A stretch of DNA of 64,000 bases, from NCBI RefSeq assembly GCF_900187615.1, contig NZ_FYDO01000028.1, forward strand, positions 1-64,000. Direction: 5' to 3'. Every line of letters begins with the position of its first letter. Positions within the stretch are counted from its first letter, which is position 1. This document shows positions 43,683 through 53,676 of the stretch, one piece after another. Position numbers and translations under genes: made by a program. Source of the stretch: Pseudomonas sp. Irchel s3f7. GTDB taxonomy: Bacteria; Pseudomonadota; Gammaproteobacteria; Pseudomonadales; Pseudomonadaceae. A model generated the notes under the pieces. The model did not search any database. It saw only the letters and a list, made by a program, of their open reading frames with translations, and was not told where the DNA came from.

Positions 43683-45137
43683 ATGTCGTCACCTATTCGT
43701 AAAGCCATCAATTCAGACGCATTGACCCGCTTGGCTCAAGCCATCGCGGTGGCTGTGTCCGCCACATTGGCGGGCTGTTCCAGCAATGCGCCGCAGACTG
43801 ATGCGACGCACACCCAGAACATCGCTGCACGCGCCAAACAGAAGCCGATCTGGCTCACTGAACAACCTAGCCCGCAAGTTCCACAGGACGTCTGGGAGCG
43901 CATGCGCCAGGGCTTCCAGTTGCAGGACGGGCTGGGCGTCAACCCACGTATCGAGCAACAGCGCCTGTGGTTCGCCAGCAACCCGTCGTTTCTCGAAAAC
44001 GCCGGCGAACGTGGCAGTCTCTACATGCACTACATCGTGGAGCGCCTCGAAGAGCGCAACATGCCGCTGGAACTGGCGCTGCTGCCAGTGATTGAAAGCT
44101 CCTACAACCCGATGGCCTATTCCCGGTCCAACGCGGTGGGTCTTTGGCAATTCATCCCTTCCACCGGGCGTTACTTCAACCTGCGCCAGACCCGTCTGTA
44201 TGATGGCCGTCGTGATATCACCGCGTCGACCACCGCCGCGCTGGATTACCTGACCCGCCTGCATGACATGTTCAACGGCGACTGGATGCTGGCCCTGGCG
44301 GCTTACAACGCCGGTGAAGGCACCGTCAGCCGGGCCATCGAGCGCAATGAAAAGCTCGGCCTGCCAACCGATTACTGGAACCTGCCGCTGCCGTCCGAAA
44401 CCCAGGCATACGTGCCAAAGTTGCTGGCGCTGTCGCAAGTGGTCATGGCTCCCAACGCCTATGGCGTGAACCTGAACCCGATCGCCAACGAACCGTACTT
44501 CCAGGCTGTCGAAATCAATCAGCGCATGGACCTGTCCAAAGTCGCTGAAGTCGCCAACATCGACGAAGACGAACTGTTCCAGCTGAACCCGGCCTTCAAG
44601 CAGCGCACCACCACCCTGGATGGCCCGCAGCATTTGCTGGTGCCGACTTCCAAGGCACAACTGCTGACCACCAGCCTGCAGACCATGCGCCCTGAAGAGC
44701 TGATCAGCAAGAAGCCACTCAAGCCTGTCTTCGACGGTGCGGACGATACGGTCGTCGCCAGTGCCAAACGCAACTACCGGGTCAAGCGCGGCGACAACCT
44801 CGGCTCCATTGCCAAGGCCAACAACGTCGACGTCAAGGATCTGCAACGCTGGAACAACCTCAGCGGCAAGAACCTCAAGGCCGGCCAGACCCTGGTCATG
44901 CAGGACACCCGCAAAAGCAAAAACAGCTCCGGTCGCGTCAATACCGTGGTCGCCGCCAACAGCAAAACCGCCAAAAGCAACAAGCAGCAGACCAAGTACA
45001 AGGTCCAGCAAGGCGATTCGCTGTACATCGTGGCCAAGCGCTTCAACGTTGAGATGCAGCATCTCAAACGCTGGAACCCTCGTGTCGGCCAGGCGTTGAA
45101 GCCCGGACAAATGTTGACGGTTGCCAATCCGCGCTAA
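43683..45137 (+). CDS. mltD: Membrane-bound lytic murein transglycosylase D
   Basis: A lipoprotein peptidoglycan lyase of 484 residues. Signal plus lipobox LAGC (Cys near residue 32) anchors it, probably in the outer membrane. The SLT domain has the catalytic Glu in LLPVIESSYNPMAYSRSNAVGLWQFIPSTGR and LALAAYNAGEGTVSRAI. Two LysM repeats lie at the C-terminus (YRVKRGDNLGSIAKANNV and YKVQQGDSLYIVAKRFNV). ATG preferred; a TTG at 43659 is an upstream alternative. Terminator follows. Confidence 0.95.
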   Translation: MSSPIRKAINSDALTRLAQAIAVAVSATLAGCSSNAPQTDATHTQNIAARAKQKPIWLTEQPSPQVPQDVWERMRQGFQLQDGLGVNPRIEQQRLWFASNPSFLENAGERGSLYMHYIVERLEERNMPLELALLPVIESSYNPMAYSRSNAVGLWQFIPSTGRYFNLRQTRLYDGRRDITASTTAALDYLTRLHDMFNGDWMLALAAYNAGEGTVSRAIERNEKLGLPTDYWNLPLPSETQAYVPKLLALSQVVMAPNAYGVNLNPIANEPYFQAVEINQRMDLSKVAEVANIDEDELFQLNPAFKQRTTTLDGPQHLLVPTSKAQLLTTSLQTMRPEELISKKPLKPVFDGADDTVVASAKRNYRVKRGDNLGSIAKANNVDVKDLQRWNNLSGKNLKAGQTLVMQDTRKSKNSSGRVNTVVAANSKTAKSNKQQTKYKVQQGDSLYIVAKRFNVEMQHLKRWNPRVGQALKPGQMLTVANPR

Positions 45138-45143
45138 AAAAAC

Positions 45144-45168
45144 AGCCCCTGAATTCAGGGGCTTTTTT
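45144..45168 (+). terminator. Terminator of mltD
   Basis: The 20-base perfect palindrome AGCCCCTGAATTCAGGGGCT is followed by a run of T and preceded by a run of A, 7 bases after the mltD stop. Confidence 0.92.
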
Positions 45169-45199
45169 ATGCCTGCACAGTTTCATGGCGAGCACAAAA

Positions 45200-45297
45200 C
45201 CTGTAGGAGCGAGCTTGCTCGCGATGAGGGCTTGTCAGTTTGCATCGATGGCGACTGACACACCGTCATCGCGAGCAAGCTCGCTCCTACAGGGATT
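45200..45297. repeat. Inverted REP pair (GTAGGAGCGAGC family)
   Basis: CTGTAGGAGCGAGCTTGCTC and GAGCAAGCTCGCTCCTACAG face each other with inner CGATGAGGG / CGTCATCGC arms. It lies between mltD and the peptide transport operon. Confidence 0.9.
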
Positions 45298-45402
45298 GTC
45301 GTCCAGCCGAAATGACTGATTGATCCCCTGTCTTTTTCCTGTCCTGACAAGCTGTTACTGTACGGTCCACAAAGCCCAAGCCGCCTGGATCGGATCCCCT
45401 AT

Positions 45403-47232
45403 TTGAAGCGTCCCCTCCTCTTCCTGATCAGCCTGGCCTTGAGCTCCACCGCAAGCGCGACGATCAGCGAAAGCCATGGTTATGCGCAGTTCGGCACGCT
45501 CAAGTATCCGGCCAGATTTACCCATTTCGACTGGGTCAACCCGCAAGCGCCCAAAGGCGGAACGTTGCGGGTAATGGCGTTTGGCACGTTCGATACGCTC
45601 AACCCTTACACGTTCAAGGGCACCAGCCCGGTCACCACGCCGAGCTTCCTGCAGTACGGCATCAACGAGCTCAACGAACCGCTGATGGTCGGCACCGGCC
45701 AGTACGCGCCATCCGGGGATGAACCGGCGTCCAGTTACGGCCTGATTGCCCAGTCGGTGGAGTACAGCGAAGACCGCAGCTGGGTGGTGTTCAATCTGCG
45801 CCCCGAAGCGCGCTTCCACGACGGCACGCCGATCACCGCGTACGACGTCGCGTTCTCCTACCGGTTGCTGCTCAAGGAAGGTCATCCGCTGTACCGCACC
45901 AGCCTCCAGGAAGTGCTGCGGGTCGACATCCTCAATCCGCAGCGCATTCGTTTTGTGTTCAAGCGTGCCGGCAATCCGCTGTTGATCCTGCGTCTGGGCG
46001 AGTTGCCGGTGCTGCCGCAGCATTACTGGAAGGGCCGAGACTTCAAAGCCACCACCTTCGAACCGCCGCTGGGCAGTGGACCGTATCGCATCACATCGGT
46101 CACGCCAGGGCGACAAATCGTCTTCGAACGGGTCAAGGATTACTGGGGCAAGGACCTGCCGGTCAATCGCGGCAAATACAATGTCGACCGCATGGAAGTC
46201 GAGTATTACCGTGACAGTGACGTGGCATTCGAAGCCTTCAAGGCGGACGAATTCGACATTTACATCGAGCATCAGGCAAAGAATTGGGCCACCGGTTACA
46301 ACTTCCCGGCGATACGTCGCGGCGAGGTGATCAAGGCGCAGATTGCGCACCAGATCCCGACCCAGAGCCAGGGATTGTTCATGAACAGCCGTCGCCCGAC
46401 GTTCGCTGATCCCAAGGTCCGCGAAGCCCTGGGGCTGATGTTCGACTTTGAGTGGACCAACCGCACGCTGTTCAGCGGCGCCTACAAACGCGCCATGAGT
46501 TACTACCCCAACAGCGAATTCTCCGCGACCGGGTTGCCGGTCGGACATGAATGGCTGCTGCTCAAGCCCTACCGGGAACAATTACCGGCCAGGCTGTTCA
46601 CAGAGCCGTTCAGCCTGCCGCAGACCATCGGGCGCGGCATCCCCCGGGAAACCCTGCGCAAAGCCCTCGGCCTGCTCGCTGAAGCCGGCTGGAAGCTTAA
46701 TGGCCAGCGTTTACAGAACGCGACCGGGCAACCGTTGCGCCTGGAACTCCTGCTGGTCAATCCGAACCTGGAACGCATTCTTCAACCTTACATCGAGAAC
46801 CTCGCCAGTATCGGCATCGACGCCCACCTGCGCACGGTCGATCGCGCCCAATACAAGCAACGCCTCGACCAGTTCGATTTCGACATGATTCTGATGACCC
46901 TCAACCAGACCCTCAGCCCGGGCCTGGAGCAATGGCAGTACTTTCATTCCAGCCAGGCCGGGGTCAAGGGCAGCAAGAATTACGCCGGCATCGCCAACCC
47001 GGTGGTCGATCACCTGCTGGAGCAACTGCTCGCCGCCCAGACCCGCGATGACCAGGTCGCCGCCGGCAAGGCCCTCGACCGTGTGCTGCTGTGGCAGCAC
47101 TACATCATTCCCAATTGGTACCTCAACTATCACCGACTGGCCTACCGCAACCGGTTGGCCTTTGTCACGACGCCGCCCTACACCCTGGGCCTGAGCGCGT
47201 GGTGGCTGAAGTCTTCGGAGAAAGATCGATGA
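45403..47232 (+). CDS. Peptide ABC transporter periplasmic binding protein (first copy)
   Basis: The product is 609 residues with a signal peptide (LLFLISLALSSTASA) and the SBP_bac_5 fold: HFDWVNPQAPKGGTLRVM near the N-terminus, RPEARFHDGTPITAYDVAFSYR, and the C-terminal HYIIPNWYLNYHRLAYRNRL seen in YejA-type proteins. It captures peptides or related solutes for the YejBEF importer. The start codon is a TTG with a weak GGAT upstream. The stop overlaps the second binding-protein gene by 4 bases. The two proteins are clearly paralogous. Confidence 0.9.
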   Translation: MKRPLLFLISLALSSTASATISESHGYAQFGTLKYPARFTHFDWVNPQAPKGGTLRVMAFGTFDTLNPYTFKGTSPVTTPSFLQYGINELNEPLMVGTGQYAPSGDEPASSYGLIAQSVEYSEDRSWVVFNLRPEARFHDGTPITAYDVAFSYRLLLKEGHPLYRTSLQEVLRVDILNPQRIRFVFKRAGNPLLILRLGELPVLPQHYWKGRDFKATTFEPPLGSGPYRITSVTPGRQIVFERVKDYWGKDLPVNRGKYNVDRMEVEYYRDSDVAFEAFKADEFDIYIEHQAKNWATGYNFPAIRRGEVIKAQIAHQIPTQSQGLFMNSRRPTFADPKVREALGLMFDFEWTNRTLFSGAYKRAMSYYPNSEFSATGLPVGHEWLLLKPYREQLPARLFTEPFSLPQTIGRGIPRETLRKALGLLAEAGWKLNGQRLQNATGQPLRLELLLVNPNLERILQPYIENLASIGIDAHLRTVDRAQYKQRLDQFDFDMILMTLNQTLSPGLEQWQYFHSSQAGVKGSKNYAGIANPVVDHLLEQLLAAQTRDDQVAAGKALDRVLLWQHYIIPNWYLNYHRLAYRNRLAFVTTPPYTLGLSAWWLKSSEKDR

Positions 47233-49070
47233 AACCCGTACGCGCCCTGCTCCTGCAGGCCAGCGGTCTGCTGTTCGCCGGACTGGCCTGCGCCGCTCCG
47301 CAACATGCCGTGACCCTGTACAACGAGCCGCCGAAATACCCGGCCGATTTCAAGCACTTTGATTACGTCAACCCGGACGCCCCCAAAGGCGGGATCTTCC
47401 GCCAGGCCGGGTTCGGCGGCTTCGACAGCCTCAACCCGTTCATCAACAAAGGCGTACCGGCCGATGACATCGGCCAGATTTACGACACGCTGACCCGGCA
47501 CAGTCTCGACGAACCCTTCACCGAGTACGGACTGATCGCCGGCAGGATCGAAAAAGCGCCGGACAACAGCTGGGTGCGCTTTTACCTGCGCCCCGAAGCG
47601 CGCTTCCACGACGGTCATCCCGTGCGCGCCGAAGACGTGGTGTTCAGCTTCGACACGCTGACCAAGGAAGGCTCGCCGCTGTTTCGCGGCTACTACAGCG
47701 ATGTGGCCGAAGTCATCGCCGAAGACCCGCTCAAAGTCCTGTTCAAGTTCAAGCACAGCAACAACCGCGAACTGCCGCTGATCCTCGGCCAGTTGCCGGT
47801 GCTGCCCAAGCATTGGTGGGTCGACCGCGATTTCAACAAGGGCAATCTGGAAATTCCGCTCGGCAGCGGCCCGTACAAAGTGGCCGACGTGAAGGCCGGT
47901 CGCTCAGTGCGTTATGAGCGGGTCAAGGACTATTGGGGCAAGGACCTGCCGGTCAATCGTGGCTTCTACAACTTCGACACGATGACCACCGATTACTACC
48001 GCGACAACACCGTCGCCCTCGAAGCGCTGAAGGCCGGGCAGTTCGATTACTGGCTGGAAATGACCGCGAAGAACTGGGCCAACGCCTACAACATTCCGGC
48101 AGTCACCGAAGGTCGGTTGATCAAGGAACAGATTCACAACGGCAACCCGACCGGCATGCAGGGTTTTGTCTTCAACCTGCGCCGTCCGGTGTTTCAGGAT
48201 GTGCGGGTGCGCCAGGCGCTGAGCCTGCTGCTCGACTTCGAATGGACCAACAAGCAACTGTTCAACGGCGCCTACGTGCGCACCCGCAGTTACTTCGAGA
48301 ATTCGGAAATGGCCGCCACCGGCCTGCCGGACGCCGATCAACGGGAGATCCTCGAGCCGTTTCGCAGCAAGCTGCCCGCTCAGGTGTTCAGCGAAGCCTT
48401 CGAAAATCCGAAGACTGACGCCAGCGGCATGATCCGCAATCAGCAGCGCGAGGCCTATCAATTGCTGCAAGAGGCCGGCTGGAAGATCGTCGACGACAAA
48501 ATGGTCGACGCCACGGGCAAACCGGTGGCCATCGAATTCCTGCTGGCCCAGACCGAATTTGAACGCGTGCTCCTGCCATTCAAGCGCAACCTCAGTGACC
48601 TCGGCATCAATCTGGTGATCCGCCGTGTCGATGTCTCGCAGTACATCAACCGTGTGCGCTCCCGTGATTTCGACATGATCGTCGGCAGTTTTCCGCAGTC
48701 CAACTCACCAGGTAACGAACAGCGCGAATTCTGGATGAGCGCCGCCGCCGACAAGCCCAGCAGCCGCAACACCATGGGTTTGAAGGATCCGGTCGTCGAT
48801 CAACTGGTCGAAAACCTGATCAATGCCGACTCGCGCAAAGGCCTCGTGGCCCACGCCCGGGCGCTGGACCGCGTGCTGCAATGGGGCTACTACGTGATCC
48901 CCAACTGGCACATCAAGACCTGGCGCGTGGCGTACTGGAACCACATCGGTCACCCGAAAAATTCTCCCGACTATGACATCGGCATTAACACCTGGTGGGT
49001 CAAGCCTGATGCGAAACCTGCGGTAGAAGTCGAAACCACATTGCAGGCCAATCCTGCGGGCACGGAGTAA
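47229..49070 (+). CDS. Peptide ABC transporter periplasmic binding protein (second copy)
   Basis: The product is 613 residues; signal peptide MKPVRALLLQASGLLFAGLACA. Same family and layout as the preceding protein: HFDYVNPDAPKGGIFRQAGFGGFDSLNP, RPEARFHDGHPVRAEDVVFSFD, RVKDYWGKDLPVNRG (identical in the two proteins) and YYVIPNWHIKTWRVAYWN. Tandem duplication with divergence suggests two solute specificities served by one permease. It starts inside the stop of the first copy (ATGA) and precedes the yejB gene by 4 bases. Confidence 0.92.
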   Translation: MKPVRALLLQASGLLFAGLACAAPQHAVTLYNEPPKYPADFKHFDYVNPDAPKGGIFRQAGFGGFDSLNPFINKGVPADDIGQIYDTLTRHSLDEPFTEYGLIAGRIEKAPDNSWVRFYLRPEARFHDGHPVRAEDVVFSFDTLTKEGSPLFRGYYSDVAEVIAEDPLKVLFKFKHSNNRELPLILGQLPVLPKHWWVDRDFNKGNLEIPLGSGPYKVADVKAGRSVRYERVKDYWGKDLPVNRGFYNFDTMTTDYYRDNTVALEALKAGQFDYWLEMTAKNWANAYNIPAVTEGRLIKEQIHNGNPTGMQGFVFNLRRPVFQDVRVRQALSLLLDFEWTNKQLFNGAYVRTRSYFENSEMAATGLPDADQREILEPFRSKLPAQVFSEAFENPKTDASGMIRNQQREAYQLLQEAGWKIVDDKMVDATGKPVAIEFLLAQTEFERVLLPFKRNLSDLGINLVIRRVDVSQYINRVRSRDFDMIVGSFPQSNSPGNEQREFWMSAAADKPSSRNTMGLKDPVVDQLVENLINADSRKGLVAHARALDRVLQWGYYVIPNWHIKTWRVAYWNHIGHPKNSPDYDIGINTWWVKPDAKPAVEVETTLQANPAGTE

Positions 49071-49074
49071 TCAG

Positions 49075-50148
49075 ATGCTGGCGTATATTTTTCGGCGACT
49101 GTTGCTGATCATTCCGACCTTGTTCGGTATTTTGCTGATCAACTTCGTGATCATCCAGGCCGCGCCGGGCGGTCCGGTGGAGCAGATGATCGCCAAGCTC
49201 GAAGGCTTCGAAGGCGCCACCAGCCGCATTGCCGGTGGCGGTGCCGAAGTCTCGGTGGCCGGCTCGGCCTATCGCGGCGCCCAAGGCCTGGACCCGGCGC
49301 TGATCAAGGAAATCGAGCACATGTACGGCTTCGACAAATCGGCGCCGGAACGCTTGTGGATCATGGTCAAGAACTACGCGAGTCTGGATTTCGGCGACAG
49401 CTTCTTCCGCGACGCCAAGGTCATCGACCTGATCAAGGAAAAGATGCCGGTGTCGATTTCCCTCGGGCTGTGGAGCACGTTGATCATGTACCTCGTGTCG
49501 ATCCCGCTGGGGATCGCCAAGGCCACGCGACACGGCAGCCACTTCGACGTCTGGACCAGCTCGGCGATCATCGTCGGTTATGCGATCCCGGCGTTCCTGT
49601 TTGCCATCCTGCTGATTGTGGTGTTCGCCGGGGGCAGCTATCTGGACTGGTTCCCGTTGCGCGGGCTGACCTCGAACAACTTCGATGAACTGAGCATGGG
49701 CGGCAAGATCCTCGATTACTTCTGGCACCTGGCGCTGCCGGTGACCGCACTGGTGATCGGCAACTTCGCGACCATGACCTTGCTGACCAAAAACAGCTTC
49801 CTCGACGAGATCAACAAGCAGTACGTGGTCACCGCCAAGGCCAAAGGCCTGACCAATCACCGCGTGTTGTACGGCCATGTGTTCCGCAACGCCATGCTGC
49901 TGGTGATCGCCGGGTTCCCGTCAGCGTTCATCGGGATCTTCTTCACCGGTTCGTTACTGGTGGAGGTAATTTTCTCCCTCGACGGCCTCGGGCTCATGAG
50001 TTTCGAAGCGGCGATCAACCGCGACTATCCGGTGGTGTTTGGCACCCTCTTCATCTTCACCCTGTTGGGGCTGGTGGTGAAACTGATCGGCGACCTCACC
50101 TACACCTTTGTCGATCCGCGCATCGACTTCGAAAGCCGGGAGCATTGA
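49075..50148 (+). CDS. yejB: Peptide ABC transporter permease YejB
   Basis: The product is 357 residues with six membrane helices, N-terminal helix FRRLLLIIPTLFGILLINFVIIQ followed by a long periplasmic loop, and the permease EAA-like loop VTAKAKGLTNHRVLYGHVFRNAM that contacts the ATPase. It forms the inner-membrane channel with YejE. Four bases after the second binding-protein gene and one base before yejE. Confidence 0.93.
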   Translation: MLAYIFRRLLLIIPTLFGILLINFVIIQAAPGGPVEQMIAKLEGFEGATSRIAGGGAEVSVAGSAYRGAQGLDPALIKEIEHMYGFDKSAPERLWIMVKNYASLDFGDSFFRDAKVIDLIKEKMPVSISLGLWSTLIMYLVSIPLGIAKATRHGSHFDVWTSSAIIVGYAIPAFLFAILLIVVFAGGSYLDWFPLRGLTSNNFDELSMGGKILDYFWHLALPVTALVIGNFATMTLLTKNSFLDEINKQYVVTAKAKGLTNHRVLYGHVFRNAMLLVIAGFPSAFIGIFFTGSLLVEVIFSLDGLGLMSFEAAINRDYPVVFGTLFIFTLLGLVVKLIGDLTYTFVDPRIDFESREH

Positions 50149-50149
50149 G

Positions 50150-51169
50150 ATGAACCTGTCCCCTCTCAATCGCCGGCGTTTCGAGCTGTTCAAGGCCAAC
50201 AAGCGTGGCTGGTGGTCGCTGTGGCTGTTCCTGATCCTGTTCGGCGCCAGCCTCGGCGCCGAGTTGATCGCCAACGACAAGCCGTTGGTGGTGCACTACG
50301 ACAACAACTGGTATTTCCCGGCGCTCAAGCGCTACCCGGAAACCACCTTCGGCGGCGAATTTCCGCTGGAAGCCAACTACAAGAGCCCGTACATCCGCGA
50401 ATTGCTCAAGGCCAAGGACGCCTGGGTGCTGTGGGCGCCGATTCCCTATAACTACCAGAGCATCAACTACGACCTGAAAGTCCCGGCCCCGGCACCGCCC
50501 TCGGCGGACAACCTGCTGGGCACCGATGACCAGGGTCGCGATGTGCTGGCCCGGGTGATTTATGGCTTCCGGATTTCGGTATTGTTTGCCCTGACGCTGA
50601 CCGTGTTCAGCTCAATCATCGGTGTGATCGCCGGGGCTTTGCAGGGTTTCTACGGTGGCTGGGTCGATCTGGCCGGGCAGCGCTTTCTGGAGATCTGGTC
50701 CGGGTTGCCGGTGTTGTACTTGCTGATCATCCTCGCGAGTTTCGTGCAGCCCAACTTCTGGTGGCTGCTGGGGATCATGCTGCTGTTTTCCTGGATGAGC
50801 CTGGTGGACGTGGTGCGCGCCGAGTTCCTGCGTGGGCGTAACCTCGAATACGTGCGCGCCGCCCGCGCCCTGGGCATGCAGAACGGTGCGATCATGTTCC
50901 GCCACATTCTGCCCAACGCGATGGTCTCGACCATGACCTTCATGCCGTTCATCCTGACCGGCGCCATCGGCACGCTCACGGCCCTGGATTTCCTCGGTTT
51001 CGGTTTGCCGGCGGGCAGCCCGTCGCTGGGGGAACTGGTGGCCCAGGGCAAATCCAACCTGCAAGCGCCGTGGCTTGGCATCAGCGCGTTTGCGGTGCTC
51101 GCGTTGATGTTGAGTTTGCTGGTGTTCATCGGCGAGTCCGCTCGCGATGCCTTCGACCCGAGGAAGTGA
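50150..51169 (+). CDS. yejE: Peptide ABC transporter permease YejE
   Basis: The product is 339 residues from the ATG just after the yejB stop (MNLSPLNRRRFELFKANKRG). N-terminal helix, then a large periplasmic segment with GTDDQGRDVLARVIYGFR, five further helices and the ATPase-contact loop YVRAARALGMQNGAIMFRHILPNAM. Partner of YejB. The longer open frame from 50108 is inside yejB and not used. Confidence 0.93.
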   Translation: MNLSPLNRRRFELFKANKRGWWSLWLFLILFGASLGAELIANDKPLVVHYDNNWYFPALKRYPETTFGGEFPLEANYKSPYIRELLKAKDAWVLWAPIPYNYQSINYDLKVPAPAPPSADNLLGTDDQGRDVLARVIYGFRISVLFALTLTVFSSIIGVIAGALQGFYGGWVDLAGQRFLEIWSGLPVLYLLIILASFVQPNFWWLLGIMLLFSWMSLVDVVRAEFLRGRNLEYVRAARALGMQNGAIMFRHILPNAMVSTMTFMPFILTGAIGTLTALDFLGFGLPAGSPSLGELVAQGKSNLQAPWLGISAFAVLALMLSLLVFIGESARDAFDPRK

Positions 51170-51170
51170 A

Positions 51171-52781
51171 ATGAATCAGGACAATCTGATTGAAGTGCGC
51201 GACCTGGCCGTCGAATTCGTCGTCGGCAAACGTTGTCAACGCGCGGTCGAAGGCGTGAGTTTCGACATCAAGCGTGGCGAGACACTGGCCCTGGTCGGCG
51301 AAAGTGGCTCGGGCAAATCGGTGACTGCGCACTCGATCCTGCGCCTGTTGCCCTACCCGCTGGCCCGTCACCCGTCCGGCACCATCGAATATGACGGGAA
51401 AAACTTGCTGGACCTGAACGAAAAGACCATCCGTCATATCCGCGGTAACCGGATTGCGATGATCTTCCAGGAGCCGATGACCTCGCTCAATCCGCTGCAT
51501 TCGATCGAGAAGCAGATCAACGAGGTGCTCGGCATCCACAAGGGTCTGACGGGAAAAGTGGCGACCAAACGCACGCTGGAGTTGCTGGAGATGGTCGGCA
51601 TTCCCGAACCCCACAAGCGCCTCAAGGCCCTGCCCCACGAGTTGTCCGGTGGCCAGCGTCAGCGTGTGATGATCGCCATGGCCCTGGCCAACGAGCCGGA
51701 ACTGCTGATCGCCGACGAGCCGACCACCGCGCTGGACGTGACCGTTCAGCTGAAAATCCTCGAACTGCTCAAGGAATTGCAGGCTCGCCTGGGCATGGCA
51801 TTGCTGCTGATCAGCCACGATTTGAACCTTGTGCGAAGAATTGCGCATCGCGTATGTGTCATGCAGCGAGGTTGCATCGTCGAACAGGCATCGTGCGAAG
51901 AGTTGTTCCGCGCGCCGCAGCATCCGTACACTCGAGAACTGCTGGCGGCGGAGCCCAGCGGCACGCCGGCGACCAATGTGATTGGCCCGCCGTTGCTGGC
52001 GGTCGAGGACCTGAAAGTCTGGTTCCCGATCAAGAAAGGCCTGCTCAAACGCACGGTGGATTACGTCAAAGCGGTCGACGGCATCAATTTCAGCCTGCCC
52101 CAGGGTCAGACCTTGGGGATTGTGGGAGAAAGCGGTTCCGGTAAATCGACGCTGGGCCTGGCGATTTTGCGGCTGATCGGCAGCAAAGGCGTCATTCGTT
52201 TTGAGGGCAAGCAGCTAGACTGCCTGACGCAGAACGAGGTTCGCCCGTTGCGTCGGGAGATGCAGGTGGTGTTTCAGGACCCGTTTGGCAGCCTGAGCCC
52301 GCGGATGTGCGTCAGCGACATCGTTGGCGAAGGCCTGCGGATTCACAAGATGGGCACCGCGCAAGAACAGGAAGCGGCGATTATTGCGGCATTGAAGGAG
52401 GTAGGTCTGGATCCGGAAACCCGGCACCGCTACCCCCACGAATTTTCCGGCGGGCAACGGCAGAGAATCGCCATTGCCCGGGCATTGGTGTTAAAACCGG
52501 CGTTGATTTTGCTGGACGAGCCGACCTCGGCCCTCGACCGCACCGTACAACGCCAGGTGGTGGAGCTTTTGCGTTCACTGCAAACCAAGTACAACCTGAC
52601 GTATCTGTTTATCAGCCATGACCTGGCTGTGGTGAAAGCGCTGAGCCACCAGTTGATGGTGGTCAAGCATGGCCAAGTGGTCGAACAGGGAGACGCGCAA
52701 AGCATTTTTGCCGCCCCCCAACATCCGTATACACAGCAGTTGCTGGAAGCCGCTTTTTTGGCACCAGCCACTGCGCAATAA
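51171..52781 (+). CDS. yejF: Peptide ABC transporter ATPase YejF (two fused nucleotide-binding domains)
   Basis: The product is 536 residues with two complete ATPase domains. First: Walker A GESGSGKSV, signature LSGGQRQRV, Walker B LLIADEPTTALD. Second: GESGSGKST, FSGGQRQRI, LILLDEPTSALD. The first domain's Walker A ends in SV rather than ST, common in oligopeptide transporter ATPases. The ATG chosen follows the yejE stop by one base with GAGGAAG upstream. It energises YejBE. Confidence 0.95.
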   Translation: MNQDNLIEVRDLAVEFVVGKRCQRAVEGVSFDIKRGETLALVGESGSGKSVTAHSILRLLPYPLARHPSGTIEYDGKNLLDLNEKTIRHIRGNRIAMIFQEPMTSLNPLHSIEKQINEVLGIHKGLTGKVATKRTLELLEMVGIPEPHKRLKALPHELSGGQRQRVMIAMALANEPELLIADEPTTALDVTVQLKILELLKELQARLGMALLLISHDLNLVRRIAHRVCVMQRGCIVEQASCEELFRAPQHPYTRELLAAEPSGTPATNVIGPPLLAVEDLKVWFPIKKGLLKRTVDYVKAVDGINFSLPQGQTLGIVGESGSGKSTLGLAILRLIGSKGVIRFEGKQLDCLTQNEVRPLRREMQVVFQDPFGSLSPRMCVSDIVGEGLRIHKMGTAQEQEAAIIAALKEVGLDPETRHRYPHEFSGGQRQRIAIARALVLKPALILLDEPTSALDRTVQRQVVELLRSLQTKYNLTYLFISHDLAVVKALSHQLMVVKHGQVVEQGDAQSIFAAPQHPYTQQLLEAAFLAPATAQ

Positions 52782-52801
52782 CCTGAAAAGAGGAGCAACA
52801 C

Positions 52802-53596
52802 ATGGGTTTTCTCGCCGGTAAGCGCGTACTGATCGTCGGTGTCGCCAGCAAGCTGTCCATCGCATCCGGCATCGCTGCCGCCATGCATCGCGAGGGCGCT
52901 GAGCTTGCCTTCACTTATCAGAACGACAAACTCAAGGGTCGTGTCGAAGAGTTCGCACAAGGCTGGGGCTCGAGCCCTGAGCTGTGCTTCCCGTGCGACG
53001 TGGCCAGCGACGAAGAAATCGCCAAGGTCTTCGAAGAACTGAGCAAGAAGTGGGACGGCCTGGACTGCATCGTGCACTCCGTCGGCTTCGCCCCGGGCGA
53101 CCAACTGGACGGCGACTTCACCGAAGCCACCACCCGCGACGGTTTCCGCATTGCTCACGACATCAGCGCCTACAGCTTCGTGGCCCTGGCCAAAGCCGGC
53201 CGCGAAATGATGAAAGGCCGCAACGGCAGCCTGCTGACCCTGTCGTACCTGGGCGCCGAGCGCACCATGCCGAACTACAACGTGATGGGCATGGCCAAGG
53301 CTTCCCTGGAAGCTGGCGTTCGTTACCTGGCCGGCTCCCTGGGCCCGGACGGCACCCGCGTCAACTGCGTATCGGCTGGCCCGATCCGCACCCTCGCCGC
53401 TTCTGGCATCAAGAACTTCCGCAAGATGCTGGCCGCGAACGAAGCGCAAACTCCGCTGCGCCGCAACGTCACCATCGACGAAGTCGGCAACGCCGGCGCC
53501 TTCCTGTGCTCGGACCTGGCGTCTGGCATCAGCGGTGAAATCATGTACGTGGACGGTGGTTTCAACACCACGGCCATGGGCAACATCGAAGAGTAA
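52802..53596 (+). CDS. fabI: Enoyl-[acyl-carrier-protein] reductase [NADH]
   Basis: It catalyses the last step of each fatty-acid elongation cycle. The product is 264 residues of the short-chain dehydrogenase fold; begins MGFLAGKRVLIVGVASKLSIA (cofactor loop). The FabI active site Y-x6-K is in NYNVMGMAKASLEAG, and the preceding AYSFVALAKAG and LTLSYLGAER segments match FabI. GAGGAG is 7 bases before the ATG. It lies 20 bases after yejF; a strong terminator follows. Confidence 0.96.
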   Translation: MGFLAGKRVLIVGVASKLSIASGIAAAMHREGAELAFTYQNDKLKGRVEEFAQGWGSSPELCFPCDVASDEEIAKVFEELSKKWDGLDCIVHSVGFAPGDQLDGDFTEATTRDGFRIAHDISAYSFVALAKAGREMMKGRNGSLLTLSYLGAERTMPNYNVMGMAKASLEAGVRYLAGSLGPDGTRVNCVSAGPIRTLAASGIKNFRKMLAANEAQTPLRRNVTIDEVGNAGAFLCSDLASGISGEIMYVDGGFNTTAMGNIEE

Positions 53597-53616
53597 TCTT
53601 CGGCTAGCCAAATAAA

Positions 53617-53645
53617 GAACCCGCCAAGCCTGGCGGGTTTTTTTA
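53617..53645 (+). terminator. Terminator of fabI
   Basis: The arms AACCCGCCA and TGGCGGGTT around a short loop are followed by a run of seven or more T, about 20 bases after the stop. Confidence 0.92.
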
Positions 53646-53676
53646 TGCCTGTGATTTATTGAACGCTGTGGAATCC

